Assembly: GCA_017514675.1 (NCBI GenBank)
Contig: JAFWIY010000007.1
Location: 1 to 42,478 of the forward strand
Direction of reading: 5' to 3'
Origin: Candidatus Saccharimonadota bacterium
GTDB taxonomy: Bacteria > Patescibacteriota > Saccharimonadia > Saccharimonadales > Saccharimonadaceae
Length of the DNA stretch: 42,478 nucleotides
This document shows positions 7,731 to 16,860 of the stretch, piece after piece. Each line of letters begins with the position of its first letter. Position 1 is the first letter of the stretch. The translations under genes and the position numbers were made by a program. The notes under the pieces are model-generated. The model ran no database searches. It was not told where the DNA came from and saw only the letters and a list, made by a program, of their open reading frames with translations.

Positions 7731-7736
7731 ATTATA
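7731..7736 (-). promoter_or_regulatory. leaderless promoter of smpB
   Basis: TGCTATAAT, 6 bp before the smpB ATG. Confidence 0.7.
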
Positions 7737-7754
7737 GCATACCTTGGTATAGTG

Positions 7755-10700
7755 CTATTTCACCTTCACCCTATCCTCTCCCACTAGTTCCCGGAGTTTC
7801 AATAGCAGCTCTTCGCAGGCTTCTACTTTGAACGGCATCCTCAGCGGGCGCTTTTCTTCGCCCTCTTGTAGCACCAGCACCACCTCTTGAACCCCCAGAT
7901 AAATATCCGCCAGCCGCCGAATAGCAGTTAAGACCTCCACATCATCCGGTTTTTCAATCAAGATATAAACCCTTTCTTTGCGCCTGTCTTTGGGCGGCTC
8001 TTTCAGCACAAACTTCTCCTCTGTTTTCGGCAAATTACTAGGCGCTCCGTTCGTTGCTACTCGCTCTGCTGATACTCGCCCCCGCCGCCGCCCATTATCG
8101 GCAGCTAGAACTGGCGCCGCCAGCTTGGTGCCGGTAGATTTGTATCCCTCTAACATTTCATCTGATACCACTTCCACGGTTTCGGCCAGCAGTTTTACAT
8201 CCGAAGTCACATTTCCGCTTTTGTCGCGCGCGTTTACTCGGCCGCGTACTTTCACTACATTGTCTACCACTAATTTCCCGCCAAACTCCTCAAATACGCT
8301 CGGGAATACAATAAACTCCGCCTCATCGGTTTTGTTTTCTATCTTCACAAACGCCATTTTGTCGCCTTTTTTGGTGAGAATTGTCCGTACTGCCGTGATA
8401 ATCCCGCCAATTGTCACCATTTTATTGTCATGTTCCGCCGCAATATAAGACATCGGGTGGGTTTGCTCCTCAAAATACACATCATATTTGTCTAGCGGGT
8501 GCGCTGAGAGATAAAGCCCCATCAAATCCCGCTCCCACAACAATAATTCTTTTTCTGGGTGCTGAATTGGCGCCGGCTTGATTTCTACTTCTGGCACCGC
8601 ACCCGCCTCGCCCATCATCCCAAAGAGATCAGTCTGCCCCGACCCGACATCCTTCTGAATCTTGGCCCCATAGGCCTGCACCGCTTCCAAATTAAATAGT
8701 AAATCCGACCTTGAAAACCCGAAACCATCAAACGCCCCGGTCTTAATCGCCGCCTCCCACGCTTTTTTATTAAACTTCGTAGAGTTCACCCGTTTGGCAA
8801 AATCGCATACCGATTTAAACGGTCCATTTTTGTCGCGCTCCGGGATTACGATATCCTCAACCAAAGCCTTACCCATACTTTTGATGCCAGACAACCCAAA
8901 CCGGATAGTTTTCTCTCCGCCCACAATCGCAAAATCGCCATAAGACTGGTTGATGTCCGGCCCTAGGACCTTTAGCCCCATTTTTTTACATTCGGCTATT
9001 TCAATCGCTAGCCGATCGGTCCAGCGCATATCTGATGTCATTAGCGCTGCCATAAAGGCATCCGGATAGTGCGCCTTTAAGTATGCTGTCCAGTAAGCAA
9101 TCAGAGCATAACACGCCGCGTGCGACTTATTAAAGCAATAATTGGCAAATTCTAGAAGCTGATTCCAAAAAGTCTCCGCAATCTCTTTCGTAGCGCCACC
9201 GACTTTTATCGCTCCCTCAATAAACTCTGGTTTCACCTTTTCCATCAAATCAACTTTCTTTTTCCCTACCGCTTTACGCAAAGTATCCGCCTGACCACCC
9301 GTAAAACCACACCAAGTTCTAGAGATCTGCATGAACTGCTCTTGGTAGATCAAAATCCCGTAGGTATTTTTTAGCGCCGGCTCTAGTCCCGGGTGCAGGT
9401 AAGTAATTTCCTCTTCGCCGTGCTTGCGCCGAATAAACGAATCAATAAACTGCATCGGCCCCGGGCGATAAAGCGCCACCATAGCGATAATGTCTTCAAA
9501 GGTAGAGGCCTTAAGGTCGCGAAGATACCGCTTCATCCCGGCAGATTCCAGCTGGAACACGCCGGTCGTTTCGGCTCGCTGTAGCAAGGCGTAAGTCTTA
9601 GCATCATCAAGTGGCAAATTAGATAAATCAATATCGTTTTTATAGACTTTCCGAATCATCCTTAGCGCATTGTTGATCACAGACAAGTTAGATAGCCCCA
9701 GAAAGTCCATTTTAAGAAGCCCGAGTTCCTCTACCTGCCCCATCGGGAATTGTGCCGCAATCGGCCCCTTCGCCGAAACTTCTAGCGGCAAAAACTTTAC
9801 CAAATCATCCGGCGCAATAATCACGCCACAAGCGTGCACGCCGTGGTTTCTAATCGTACCCTCTAGCCGCGAGGCAAAATCAATCACCTCTTTTGAAGTA
9901 GGGTTAGTTTCGTATTCTTGCTTTAAGTCTGGCACATCTTTAATGGCATTGGCTAGCTTCACATGATGGCCCTGTACAGGGTCTGGCACTAGTTTGGCCA
10001 GTCTATCGGCTTCGGCATACGGTACTTCTAGCACCCGCGCCACGTCGCGCACGGCGTTTTTAGCCATCATCTTGCCAAAAGTCACGATATTAGACACCCG
10101 TTCCTCGCCGTATTTATTTGTACAGTACTCAATTACCTCATCGCGCCGCGTGTCCTGAATATCCGTATCGATATCCGGCATTGAGATCCGGTCCGGGTTC
10201 AAAAATCTCTCAAACAGCAAGTCGTACTTTAACGGGTCTAGCTCTGTAATACGTAGCGCATAGGCCAAAATTGACCCCGCCGCCGAGCCGCGCCCCGGGC
10301 CATAAACAATGCGTTGCGACTTCCCCCAGTTAATAAAATCCTGCACGATCAAGAAGTAGCCATTATACCCCATTTTATCTACCACAGATAATTCGTAATC
10401 AATCCGCGGCAACACCTTATGCTCATCATCGCGGTCTTTATCTACTTTTTCCAAAATCTTTTTGCAAGCCTCCACACTTAAGTCGCCCACCTCATCCAAT
10501 TTCTTGCCGCCATAACGATAAACCAAACCCTGGAACACTAATTTATCTAGATACGATTTCTCATCTTCGCCATCCGGCACTGGAAATTTCGGAATCAAAA
10601 TTCGCCCTAGGTCTAGATCTACATTACACCGGTCGGCGATTTTTTTAGTGTTTAATACTGCCTCGGGGCAAGTATCTTGCCAGTGCGCGATAATTTCCTC

Positions 10701-11483
10701 CGCTGAAATCACGTGCAGATCGTAATCTTTTAAAGTCATCCGGTCTTTGTCGGACAAGTAGGCCGCCGTACCAATACAAAGTAGCACCTCGTGCGCATCT
10801 TGGTCCTCGTGGCTTAGGTAATGCGCATCGCAGGTTACCACTAGTGGCACACCAAGTTCTTTGGCATGGCTTAAGTGCCAATCATTTACCTTTTCCTGCT
10901 CTTTAGAATAAGTTGTGGACTTTGGATGCCCATGATCCTGCATTTCTAGATAGAATCGGTCTTTAAAGACTTTTTTGTACCACTGCACTAATTCTTTTGC
11001 GCGTTTGTCATCCCCCGCCCGGATCGCCTCGGAAATCTCCGAGCCCATACAGCCAGACAGACAAATAATTCCCTCGTTATACTTTTCTAAATCATCGTGG
11101 TCGGTGCGTGGCTTGTAGTACTTACCATACTCTTCCGCCCGACTCATAATCCGGCAGAGGTTTTCAAACCCAACATTATTCATCGCGAGCAGCGTAATAT
11201 GGAACCTCTGCTTGTCGTGCGCGGGGTCCTTGTCGGTCATCTTGCGCGCTGCCACATAAGACTCTAGTCCCAGGATCGGCTTGATTCCCTTGTCGTTACA
11301 TTCTTTATAGAGCTCTACTAGCCCAGACATCGTGCCGTGGTCGGTCACCGCCACGGCTTCCATACCATCTTTTTTGACAAAATCAACCAACTCTGGGACT
11401 TTTGTCAGCCCATCTAGCAGCGAATAATGCGTATGATTATGCAAGTGTACATAATCACTTGGTTTTAATTCCGTTTTAGGCAT
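7755..11483 (-). CDS. dnaE: DNA polymerase III alpha subunit
   Basis: 1242 aa replicative polymerase of the C family. N-terminal PHP domain (HLHNHTHYSLLDGL at about 13-26). Palm domain with GPGRGSAAGSILAYALR (about 390) and the catalytic PDIDTDIQD (about 433-441). Finger region with LYRPGPMQFIDSFIRRKHG, then helix-hairpin-helix and an OB fold around 1000-1080 (MVTIGGIITAVRTILTKKG). A low-complexity basic linker (GRRRGRVSAERV) comes before the C-terminal domain. It overlaps the upstream small gene by 8 nt and is the last gene of the galU operon, so it is not grouped with dnaA or dnaN here. Confidence 0.97.
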   Translation of the reverse strand: MPKTELKPSDYVHLHNHTHYSLLDGLTKVPELVDFVKKDGMEAVAVTDHGTMSGLVELYKECNDKGIKPILGLESYVAARKMTDKDPAHDKQRFHITLLAMNNVGFENLCRIMSRAEEYGKYYKPRTDHDDLEKYNEGIICLSGCMGSEISEAIRAGDDKRAKELVQWYKKVFKDRFYLEMQDHGHPKSTTYSKEQEKVNDWHLSHAKELGVPLVVTCDAHYLSHEDQDAHEVLLCIGTAAYLSDKDRMTLKDYDLHVISAEEIIAHWQDTCPEAVLNTKKIADRCNVDLDLGRILIPKFPVPDGEDEKSYLDKLVFQGLVYRYGGKKLDEVGDLSVEACKKILEKVDKDRDDEHKVLPRIDYELSVVDKMGYNGYFLIVQDFINWGKSQRIVYGPGRGSAAGSILAYALRITELDPLKYDLLFERFLNPDRISMPDIDTDIQDTRRDEVIEYCTNKYGEERVSNIVTFGKMMAKNAVRDVARVLEVPYAEADRLAKLVPDPVQGHHVKLANAIKDVPDLKQEYETNPTSKEVIDFASRLEGTIRNHGVHACGVIIAPDDLVKFLPLEVSAKGPIAAQFPMGQVEELGLLKMDFLGLSNLSVINNALRMIRKVYKNDIDLSNLPLDDAKTYALLQRAETTGVFQLESAGMKRYLRDLKASTFEDIIAMVALYRPGPMQFIDSFIRRKHGEEEITYLHPGLEPALKNTYGILIYQEQFMQISRTWCGFTGGQADTLRKAVGKKKVDLMEKVKPEFIEGAIKVGGATKEIAETFWNQLLEFANYCFNKSHAACYALIAYWTAYLKAHYPDAFMAALMTSDMRWTDRLAIEIAECKKMGLKVLGPDINQSYGDFAIVGGEKTIRFGLSGIKSMGKALVEDIVIPERDKNGPFKSVCDFAKRVNSTKFNKKAWEAAIKTGAFDGFGFSRSDLLFNLEAVQAYGAKIQKDVGSGQTDLFGMMGEAGAVPEVEIKPAPIQHPEKELLLWERDLMGLYLSAHPLDKYDVYFEEQTHPMSYIAAEHDNKMVTIGGIITAVRTILTKKGDKMAFVKIENKTDEAEFIVFPSVFEEFGGKLVVDNVVKVRGRVNARDKSGNVTSDVKLLAETVEVVSDEMLEGYKSTGTKLAAPVLAADNGRRRGRVSAERVATNGAPSNLPKTEEKFVLKEPPKDRRKERVYILIEKPDDVEVLTAIRRLADIYLGVQEVVLVLQEGEEKRPLRMPFKVEACEELLLKLRELVGEDRVKVK

Positions 11484-11805
11484 TCTTGGCGGTCTTTTTT
11501 ACTCTTTCTGCGCCCGCCCGAACAGCTTTCCCTACTTTTTTGGCTTCTACCTTGGCGACCTTTTCAACCTTTTCGGCTTTATCTTTCTTTTCTTCCAATT
11601 CCTCCTTAGTCTCCTCGGCCTTCTCCTCGGCATTTCTCTTGAAGGTGTTGAACTTGTCGGTCAAGTCATCGATCTTATCATCCATGGCTTGCTTAATCTC
11701 ATCTTTATTTTTCTGGAAAAACTTTCCAGCGATTGCGCCGACCGCCCCACCGATCAATGCGCCGATCACGAATTTTTTACCACCATTTTTACTTTTTTCT
11801 GCCAT
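11476..11805 (-). CDS. YtxH-like envelope protein
   Basis: 109 aa. A glycine-zipper-type hydrophobic segment (FVIGALIGGAVGAIAGKFF, about 12-30) is followed by a long charged Glu/Lys coiled coil (about 33-95) and a basic Ala/Lys tail. This layout matches YtxH/general-stress-like proteins, which sit in the membrane and extend a helix into the cytoplasm or outwards. AAGGAG precedes the start, which overlaps the previous gene by 17 nt. Function unknown. Confidence 0.7.
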   Translation of the reverse strand: MAEKSKNGGKKFVIGALIGGAVGAIAGKFFQKNKDEIKQAMDDKIDDLTDKFNTFKRNAEEKAEETKEELEEKKDKAEKVEKVAKVEAKKVGKAVRAGAERVKKTAKNA

Positions 11806-12079
11806 CTTTTTTCTCCTTATCTTCCTTAAGCTTTTCTTTTAGTTTTGGGGTGACATACTTGTCTACAAACATCTCTACGGTGCCACCGATCGAAGTCATC
11901 CCTTTGACATTATTTACGATACCGTTGGCATTTTCAGCGATATCCTGGCCTTTTTCTACTACTTTTTTGGCTTCTTTAGTTAGGCCAATCAGGGCAATAA
12001 CCAAGATTATCCCAACGATCAAGAATATAAGTAGGGTGACACTTAAAATCGCTACCAATATCCATTCTGCTGTATTCAT
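11789..12079 (-). CDS. small membrane protein, DUF948-like
   Basis: 96 aa. One N-terminal membrane helix (about 5-33), then an amphipathic helix with K/E/V repeats and a strongly charged C-terminus (KLKEKLKEDKEKKDGRKK). It resembles DUF948-type single-pass proteins and is followed directly by the YtxH-like gene, so the two helical proteins may act together in the envelope. An AGGAGG site precedes the ATG. Confidence 0.65.
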   Translation of the reverse strand: MNTAEWILVAILSVTLLIFLIVGIILVIALIGLTKEAKKVVEKGQDIAENANGIVNNVKGMTSIGGTVEMFVDKYVTPKLKEKLKEDKEKKDGRKK

Positions 12080-12090
12080 TTTACCTCCTT

Positions 12091-12969
12091 TTATTTAATT
12101 GTAGCACAAAGTTTACGCACGTCGTCAGCGTAATCAGCTTCAGATAACACGTATTCTAGGTGAGCTAGGAAATAATTTTTCGGGTCACCAGTAGTAATCC
12201 ACTTACCTTCGCTTTTTGCTACCACCACATCGCCATGTTTGGCAAGTTTAGTAATGGCATCTACGGTCCAGAGCTCATTGTCTAGGCCGGTATTTTCTGG
12301 GATGAGGTAATCAAACACTTCTGGGGTCAAAAGATAACGCCCATAAGAAGTTAAATTACTCGGGCTCATGTCAGGGGTTTTTGGCTTCTCTACAATATGC
12401 GAGAGTGTGCCATTGGCTTTGAGCGCGATCATGCCAAACTTACTCCAGGTTTCCTCTGGCATTTCTTGTGCAGCGATTACTGCTTTGGCCTCTGGATGCT
12501 GTTCATAAGTTTCTAGCAAGGTTTCCACATCGCCTTTGCCAAGAATTAGATCATCACTGTAAAGCACCACAAAGGCTTCCTCGCCCTTTACGTGATCCTT
12601 AGCGGATACGATCGGCGAGCCGTTACCGTAAGGCAAAGTTGGGTCTTGTTCTATTACGGTGATTTTCGGAAAGTTCAAAACTTCTTCTACCGGCTCAAAC
12701 CTGTCCATCTTGCCCTGCTTCTCTAGTAGCGCCTTTACGTTCTCAGATTTGTTATGGAAATAATCATCGTAGATTTCCTTTGATTTGGTATTTGGCGTGG
12801 CTACGATAATGATTTCTTCAATTCCAGCCTTTGCGCATTCCTCCACGCAGAGTTGCATCACTGGTTTGGCGCCAATTGGAATCATGGCTTTAGGTATAGT
12901 TTTAGTGATCGGTAAATACCGACTCGCAAACCCCGCATCGGTAATTATCGCTTTTTTTACTTTAGACAT
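12091..12969 (-). CDS. galU: UTP-glucose-1-phosphate uridylyltransferase
   Basis: 292 aa. Makes UDP-glucose from glucose-1-phosphate and UTP, feeding glycolipid or surface-sugar synthesis. The nucleotide-binding N-terminus is KAIITDAGFASRYLPITKTIPKAMIPIGAKPV; the usual AGLGTRFLP is AGFASRYLP here. Further motifs are VVLYSDDLI, IVEKPKTP and the C-terminal WITTGDPKNYFLAHLEY. AGGAGG lies just ahead of the ATG. It heads an operon with the two small membrane proteins and dnaE. Confidence 0.93.
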   Translation of the reverse strand: MSKVKKAIITDAGFASRYLPITKTIPKAMIPIGAKPVMQLCVEECAKAGIEEIIIVATPNTKSKEIYDDYFHNKSENVKALLEKQGKMDRFEPVEEVLNFPKITVIEQDPTLPYGNGSPIVSAKDHVKGEEAFVVLYSDDLILGKGDVETLLETYEQHPEAKAVIAAQEMPEETWSKFGMIALKANGTLSHIVEKPKTPDMSPSNLTSYGRYLLTPEVFDYLIPENTGLDNELWTVDAITKLAKHGDVVVAKSEGKWITTGDPKNYFLAHLEYVLSEADYADDVRKLCATIK

Positions 12970-12988
12970 AAGTCCTCCTTGAGATTTT

Positions 12989-12994
12989 ATTATA
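12989..12994 (-). promoter_or_regulatory. galU operon promoter -10
   Basis: TGCTATAAT extended -10, about 20 bp before the ATG, with AGGAGG between. This gene has a normal leader, unlike the leaderless ones. Confidence 0.6.
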
Positions 12995-13020
12995 GCACAT
13001 TTCTCTATGGTACGAATAAA

Positions 13021-13045
13021 AAAACGCGCTCTCCAAGCGCGCTTT
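13021..13045 (-). terminator. terminator after the DUF308 gene
   Basis: Minus-strand stem AAAGCGCGCT / AGCGCGTTTT (one G-U pair) with a 5-base loop, running into T7. Confidence 0.8.
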
Positions 13046-13054
13046 TAGATACAG

Positions 13055-13678
13055 TTATTTCTTTCTCTTAGTGGTGGTGCGCTTATTTTTCAGCAAAACC
13101 TTACGCGCTTCCTTGCGGGCGACTTTGTCTTCAATTTTCTGCGCGCGGTTGTGCACGCCGTAAATCATACTGGTTACACCTACGATTAGCATATAAGCGC
13201 CAAAGAAGCGAACAAAAGTCATAATTTCAAAACTACCAGCGTTAATAATTACCGCGCCCATCACGCAGCCACATACGCCAGCTAATACCCGGATGAAACG
13301 GTCGGTCGGGTCCACGGTAGACAAAAATCCGTGGAAAATATCAATCACGCCAGACAGCACTGTATAAACCGAAATAATAATCAGGCTTCCCACGATGTCG
13401 TTACGTGCAATAAATAGTAGCCCTAGCGCCGCCGCTACATCTATTACCGCGTCAATGATGGAGTTAATCCAGCCGCGCTTTCTCGTAGAGGCATAGAGCG
13501 CGCCAAGCGAATCCACGATACCCATACAAAGTAAAAACAAACTCACCATTGAGATTACCGACCCAAGATCGCTTGAACCACTAAATAGCAAAACAAAACC
13601 AAAAATCCCAGCCATTAGGCCGCGGATTACAAACACAAACCAGTGCTTGTCAATAAATCTTCTATTAATATGTGCCAT
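13055..13678 (-). CDS. HdeD/DUF308 family membrane protein
   Basis: 207 aa with six hydrophobic helices in the paired pattern of the DUF308 (HdeD) family. Short charged loops and a very basic C-terminal tail (KVARKEARKVLLKNKRTTTKRKK) point to the cytoplasm. Role unknown; in enterobacteria HdeD is linked to acid resistance, which should not be assumed here. It has its own promoter (TATAAT at 13705-13710) and AAAGGAA before the ATG, although it lies directly downstream of the FemAB operon. Confidence 0.8.
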   Translation of the reverse strand: MAHINRRFIDKHWFVFVIRGLMAGIFGFVLLFSGSSDLGSVISMVSLFLLCMGIVDSLGALYASTRKRGWINSIIDAVIDVAAALGLLFIARNDIVGSLIIISVYTVLSGVIDIFHGFLSTVDPTDRFIRVLAGVCGCVMGAVIINAGSFEIMTFVRFFGAYMLIVGVTSMIYGVHNRAQKIEDKVARKEARKVLLKNKRTTTKRKK

Positions 13679-13704
13679 AATATTCCTTTAAATTACTTAT
13701 GCTT

Positions 13705-13710
13705 ATTATA
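13705..13710 (-). promoter_or_regulatory. promoter -10 of DUF308 gene
   Basis: TGATATAAT extended -10 squeezed between the FemAB stop codon and this gene, giving a leader of about 20 nt with a ribosome-binding site. Confidence 0.55.
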
Positions 13711-14730
13711 TCACACATGGCGCACTTTTTTGCGCACAACTTCTACGATTTTGTTTTTTTGATAAGCCAGCGGTTTCAAAATCAAATCATGCGCCGGCGT
13801 ATATTTCAGCTCTTCGCAACCAAACGATCGCTTAAACTCACTCACGCCATAGAATCTATGCTCTTTTTCATCCACGCCCACAATCCCCCACAAATTATAG
13901 CGCTCCATTCCCCGCTTCCTAGCCTCTTCCATTGCCTTAATATGTAGAAGTGGCGCCGCAGAATACTTAGTGCCAAGATCCGAAGACACCCCATAATGAT
14001 AGCTTGCCTCTGGCCCGTAAAAAATCATAAAGTTTTGCGCCAAAATCTCGCCATCTTTTTTGGCGGTATACATTAAAACCTCACCGTTCTTGGCAAAAGC
14101 CGCAAATTGCTTGGTTAGAAAATCTTCCGTAAACGCTACAAACCCCTGCCGCTTGGCGTGCTTTACTTCTAACTCGTAAAAAGTCTTTACTATCTCGGGG
14201 TCGCTAGAAGTCTCTACGATGATATCGGCTTTTTCGGCTTTGCGGAGTTTTCGCCGAAAGCCCTGCGAAGCTCCCGCCAAAACCTCGGCTTCGGATTTAT
14301 GTAAATCTATAATTCCGGCATATTCTACCGACAAATACATCGGCGCTTTTTTAAGCCCCAGTTCTCGCATTAGCTTTAAGGACTTATCGGATAGCTCTAG
14401 CTGCGGCCGCACTCGCACAAACACACATTTGTTCGCTTCGCCCATCTCACGGATATCGGCAAAAATTCTCTTGACAACGGTTTTGTCTTTCCAGTCCATA
14501 ATCGGTCCACCCGCAATCGCAAGATACCATCCGCGTTTGGCGGTCTCCACTACCCCGGCATAGGCCGCGCTGATTTTACCCTTTTCATCCACCAAAATTC
14601 GCCGCACAATTTTTTTGCCCCGCGTCAAGTGGAATTCATAAAAATCCCACGACTGCAAAAAATTTGCTTCCTTGTGGCTAGTGACAAATTTGTCCCACTG
14701 CTCTCGGTTATCCGCCGTAATAATTTTCAT
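13711..14730 (-). CDS. FemAB/FemX-like aminoacyltransferase (second copy)
   Basis: 339 aa GNAT-fold protein of the FemABX group, which moves amino acids from charged tRNA to the side chain of lipid II to build peptidoglycan cross-bridges. Two GNAT halves are visible: NFLQSWDFYEFH with VFVRVRPQLELSDKSL, and FRRKLRKAEKADIIVE with YHYGVSSDLGTKYSAAPLLHIKAMEEARKRGMERYNLWGIVG. It resembles the preceding gene throughout, so the pair arose by duplication and the two probably add successive residues. Start overlaps that gene by 4 nt. Confidence 0.88.
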   Translation of the reverse strand: MKIITADNREQWDKFVTSHKEANFLQSWDFYEFHLTRGKKIVRRILVDEKGKISAAYAGVVETAKRGWYLAIAGGPIMDWKDKTVVKRIFADIREMGEANKCVFVRVRPQLELSDKSLKLMRELGLKKAPMYLSVEYAGIIDLHKSEAEVLAGASQGFRRKLRKAEKADIIVETSSDPEIVKTFYELEVKHAKRQGFVAFTEDFLTKQFAAFAKNGEVLMYTAKKDGEILAQNFMIFYGPEASYHYGVSSDLGTKYSAAPLLHIKAMEEARKRGMERYNLWGIVGVDEKEHRFYGVSEFKRSFGCEELKYTPAHDLILKPLAYQKNKIVEVVRKKVRHV

Positions 14731-15701
14731 AGGTGCCTCTTTTTCTTGCGAGTGGTTTCCACCACCCAGTTTTTTAAGTATTTAATCTTAGAAATAATCA
14801 AATCGTGCGCCGGCACATATTCAACAATTTCGCCGCCAAATCCAGTCTTAAAAGTAGTTACCCCAGCGTAGCGGTGATTGGGCTGCCCAGCCGGTGCAAT
14901 CCCCCACAAATTAAAGCGCTTAAAACCATCCGCCTTCAAGTCTTTCATCGCTTGCCAGAGTAAAGCATGCGCGCCGGGTAACTTACGGTTGAGCTCGGTA
15001 GAGGCCGCCTCGTAATAATCGCCCTCTTTGCCGGTTTTAATCACTAGCCCATAAGCAATTTTTTCGCCCTCGCTAGTTTCTGCCGTATAAATCACGATAT
15101 CATCGCCAAAAGCTTCTCTCTCGGCCAGTAAAACCTTCAGACTGGGCGGAATAAAGTTCTGCCGCCTAGCGGTCTTGGCTTGCTCGTTTCTAAACTCTCG
15201 GAAAATTTCCTCCGAATTACTTTTTTCTACTTTAATTCCCAGCTTTTCGGCTCGCCGTACATCATAGCGGGTTTGTCGCCGCATCTCGGCTAGTAGCTCC
15301 TCTTCCGATTTAGACAGGTCAATTATTACAGTATGTTCTGCCGCAAGGTGCATCGGTGATTTTTTTAGTCCCAAGCTTTCTAAAATCTTCAAATTTTCAG
15401 CGCTCGCTAGAAGCTGCGGGCGCACCCTTACGAACACACACTTTTCTTTTTCGGCAATCTTGCGGATTTTTTCAAATACCTCGCGCGCTAGCTTTTTGTC
15501 TTTCCAGTCAATTAGCGGCCCGCACGGGATTTCTAGATACCTGCCACGCTTGGCATCGCGCACGATCATTAGGGCTCTACCTCTGCCACCAAAATCTTCC
15601 TCAATCACCTTGTCGCCAAGCAGTTCGTTCATCTTGGCATAGGCCGGCGATTGTAAAAAGTTCGCTTCCGGATATTTTTTAATAATCTCACTCCACTTCA
15701 T
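14727..15701 (-). CDS. FemAB/FemX-like aminoacyltransferase (first copy)
   Basis: 324 aa, same family as the next gene: NFLQSPAYAKMNELLG, CVFVRVRPQLLASAENLK, TRYDVRRAEKLGIKVE, DYYEAASTELNRKLPGAHALLWQAMKDLKADGFKRFNLWGIAPAG. Expected to work in the cytoplasm on membrane-bound lipid II. It overlaps the aminotransferase gene by 14 nt, so translation is probably coupled. The amino acid it adds cannot be told from sequence. Confidence 0.88.
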   Translation of the reverse strand: MKWSEIIKKYPEANFLQSPAYAKMNELLGDKVIEEDFGGRGRALMIVRDAKRGRYLEIPCGPLIDWKDKKLAREVFEKIRKIAEKEKCVFVRVRPQLLASAENLKILESLGLKKSPMHLAAEHTVIIDLSKSEEELLAEMRRQTRYDVRRAEKLGIKVEKSNSEEIFREFRNEQAKTARRQNFIPPSLKVLLAEREAFGDDIVIYTAETSEGEKIAYGLVIKTGKEGDYYEAASTELNRKLPGAHALLWQAMKDLKADGFKRFNLWGIAPAGQPNHRYAGVTTFKTGFGGEIVEYVPAHDLIISKIKYLKNWVVETTRKKKRHL

Positions 15702-16860
15702 TTTTCGCCTCGCTATATTTTTTAATGATTTCCCGCGCTTTTTCTAGCTGCTTCTCGCTATAATATGTTGGCAAATTGATAATTTTTTCTGATACCTCCA
15801 CCGCCACTGGGCAGTCTTTTTCTGGGAAGTGGGTCTTTTTGTAATATCTTTCCGGCGAAACTGGCCTTTCATACCAAAATCCATCAAAATAATACCCGGC
15901 TTCTTTTAGTTCTTTTAATACTGTATTGCGATTTTTTACCAGACAAAATTCGCGTAGCGGTGTATCTTTAAGGCTCTTAAATTGCTCCGCTGCTAGTTTG
16001 GCTTCAAACTTGCTGATTTTGCGCTTGATATCTAGCTTATTATCGGCGGATTTTTCCACGAAATGAATTTTGATAAGACCGCGCATCAGCGGCCCGCCGA
16101 GATGGACATAAGACAGCGTTCTGACTAGCGCGCCAAACATAGGGTAAAACCTAGCCCGGAGATGGTCAGAAATTTTCGGCATTTTGCTAGGCGCTTCAAT
16201 TGGGTTTTTATAGGGGTGGCGTAGTATCAGTGCGCCGCCGGATACCGTATCTATTGACTTGTCTTTACCAAACGACAAAATCGTAGCCGCGCCCACTGTG
16301 CCCATTTCGCGCCCATCCTTATACTTTCTCCCAGCGCAGTGCGCTAAGTCCTCAATGATTTTAATATTATACTCTGCCGCGAATTTTTCGATTGCTTCTA
16401 TATCGGTTGGATTGCCTAAGGTATTTTGGACTATTATGCCTTTGGGTGCAGATTCAGAGTCGGGGTGTTCTGCGGAACATAAAGACTTGGCCAGAGCGGC
16501 CCGGAGCGTGTCCGAAGGACACGCTGACTCTGAATCTGCACCCAGACACCCGAAGTTCAAATCTTCCTTATTGATATCCGCAAACACTGGTTCTAGCCCA
16601 GCAGCCTTAATGGCTTCGTAAACCGCATAGCAAGTAAACGCATTCACGATAATCTTGTCGCCCTTGTCAAAATTTGCCATCAAAGCCAAAGTCAGCGCCG
16701 AACGGCCGTTTTTGGTCAAAATCACCTTCTCGCCTTGATAGCGTTTAGTTAAAATTCGCGTTAGTCTATCGCAATCTACCTTGCGGCCAATCGCAAAAGT
16801 GTGTTTTAATCTCTGCCTCCTAGAATAATTTGCCGCTAACCCTAAATAATAATGCCTCAT
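15688..16860 (-). CDS. DegT/DnrJ/EryC1/StrS-type PLP aminotransferase with an inserted element
   Basis: 390 aa. PLP-dependent fold: GRSALTLALMAN near the N-terminus, IIEDLAHCAGRKY (Asp that binds the pyridine N) and ATILSFGKDKSIDTVSGGALIL (Lys that forms the Schiff base). Family members usually aminate nucleotide-linked sugars. Here the cell-wall operon suggests a sugar or amino-acid donor for the wall, but the substrate is unknown. Residues about 106-139 are encoded by a palindromic DNA element and do not look like the family; without them DINKEDLNFG would join smoothly to KGIIVQNTLGNPTDI. The start overlaps the hydrolase stop (ATGA). Confidence 0.82.
   Translation of the reverse strand: MRHYYLGLAANYSRRQRLKHTFAIGRKVDCDRLTRILTKRYQGEKVILTKNGRSALTLALMANFDKGDKIIVNAFTCYAVYEAIKAAGLEPVFADINKEDLNFGCLGADSESACPSDTLRAALAKSLCSAEHPDSESAPKGIIVQNTLGNPTDIEAIEKFAAEYNIKIIEDLAHCAGRKYKDGREMGTVGAATILSFGKDKSIDTVSGGALILRHPYKNPIEAPSKMPKISDHLRARFYPMFGALVRTLSYVHLGGPLMRGLIKIHFVEKSADNKLDIKRKISKFEAKLAAEQFKSLKDTPLREFCLVKNRNTVLKELKEAGYYFDGFWYERPVSPERYYKKTHFPEKDCPVAVEVSEKIINLPTYYSEKQLEKAREIIKKYSEAKNEVE
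16443..16544. repeat. in-frame palindromic insertion element in the DegT aminotransferase
   Basis: 102 bp (34 codons). The ends are a perfect 19-bp inverted repeat (16443-16461 with 16526-16544). Inside are a 9-bp hairpin AGCGTGTCC / GGACACGCT with a 3-base loop (16505-16525), a 5-bp hairpin TGTTC / GAACA (about 16466-16479) and GGCC / GGCC. In the gene's frame the two ends encode GADSES and DSESAP, the same peptide core from both strands. No stop codon interrupts the frame. Confidence 0.85.

Noticed and set aside
8030-8115. Arg-rich low-complexity segment in dnaE as a third in-frame palindromic element
   Set aside because: No clear inverted ends and no match to either element; a linker before the C-terminal domain explains it.
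10645-10881. 78-aa ORF on the minus strand inside dnaE
   Set aside because: Shadow frame of a well-supported gene.
15688-16860. DegT gene as a pseudogene because of the odd middle segment
   Set aside because: The frame is intact and PLP-binding Asp and Lys regions are present; the segment is better explained as a tolerated insertion.
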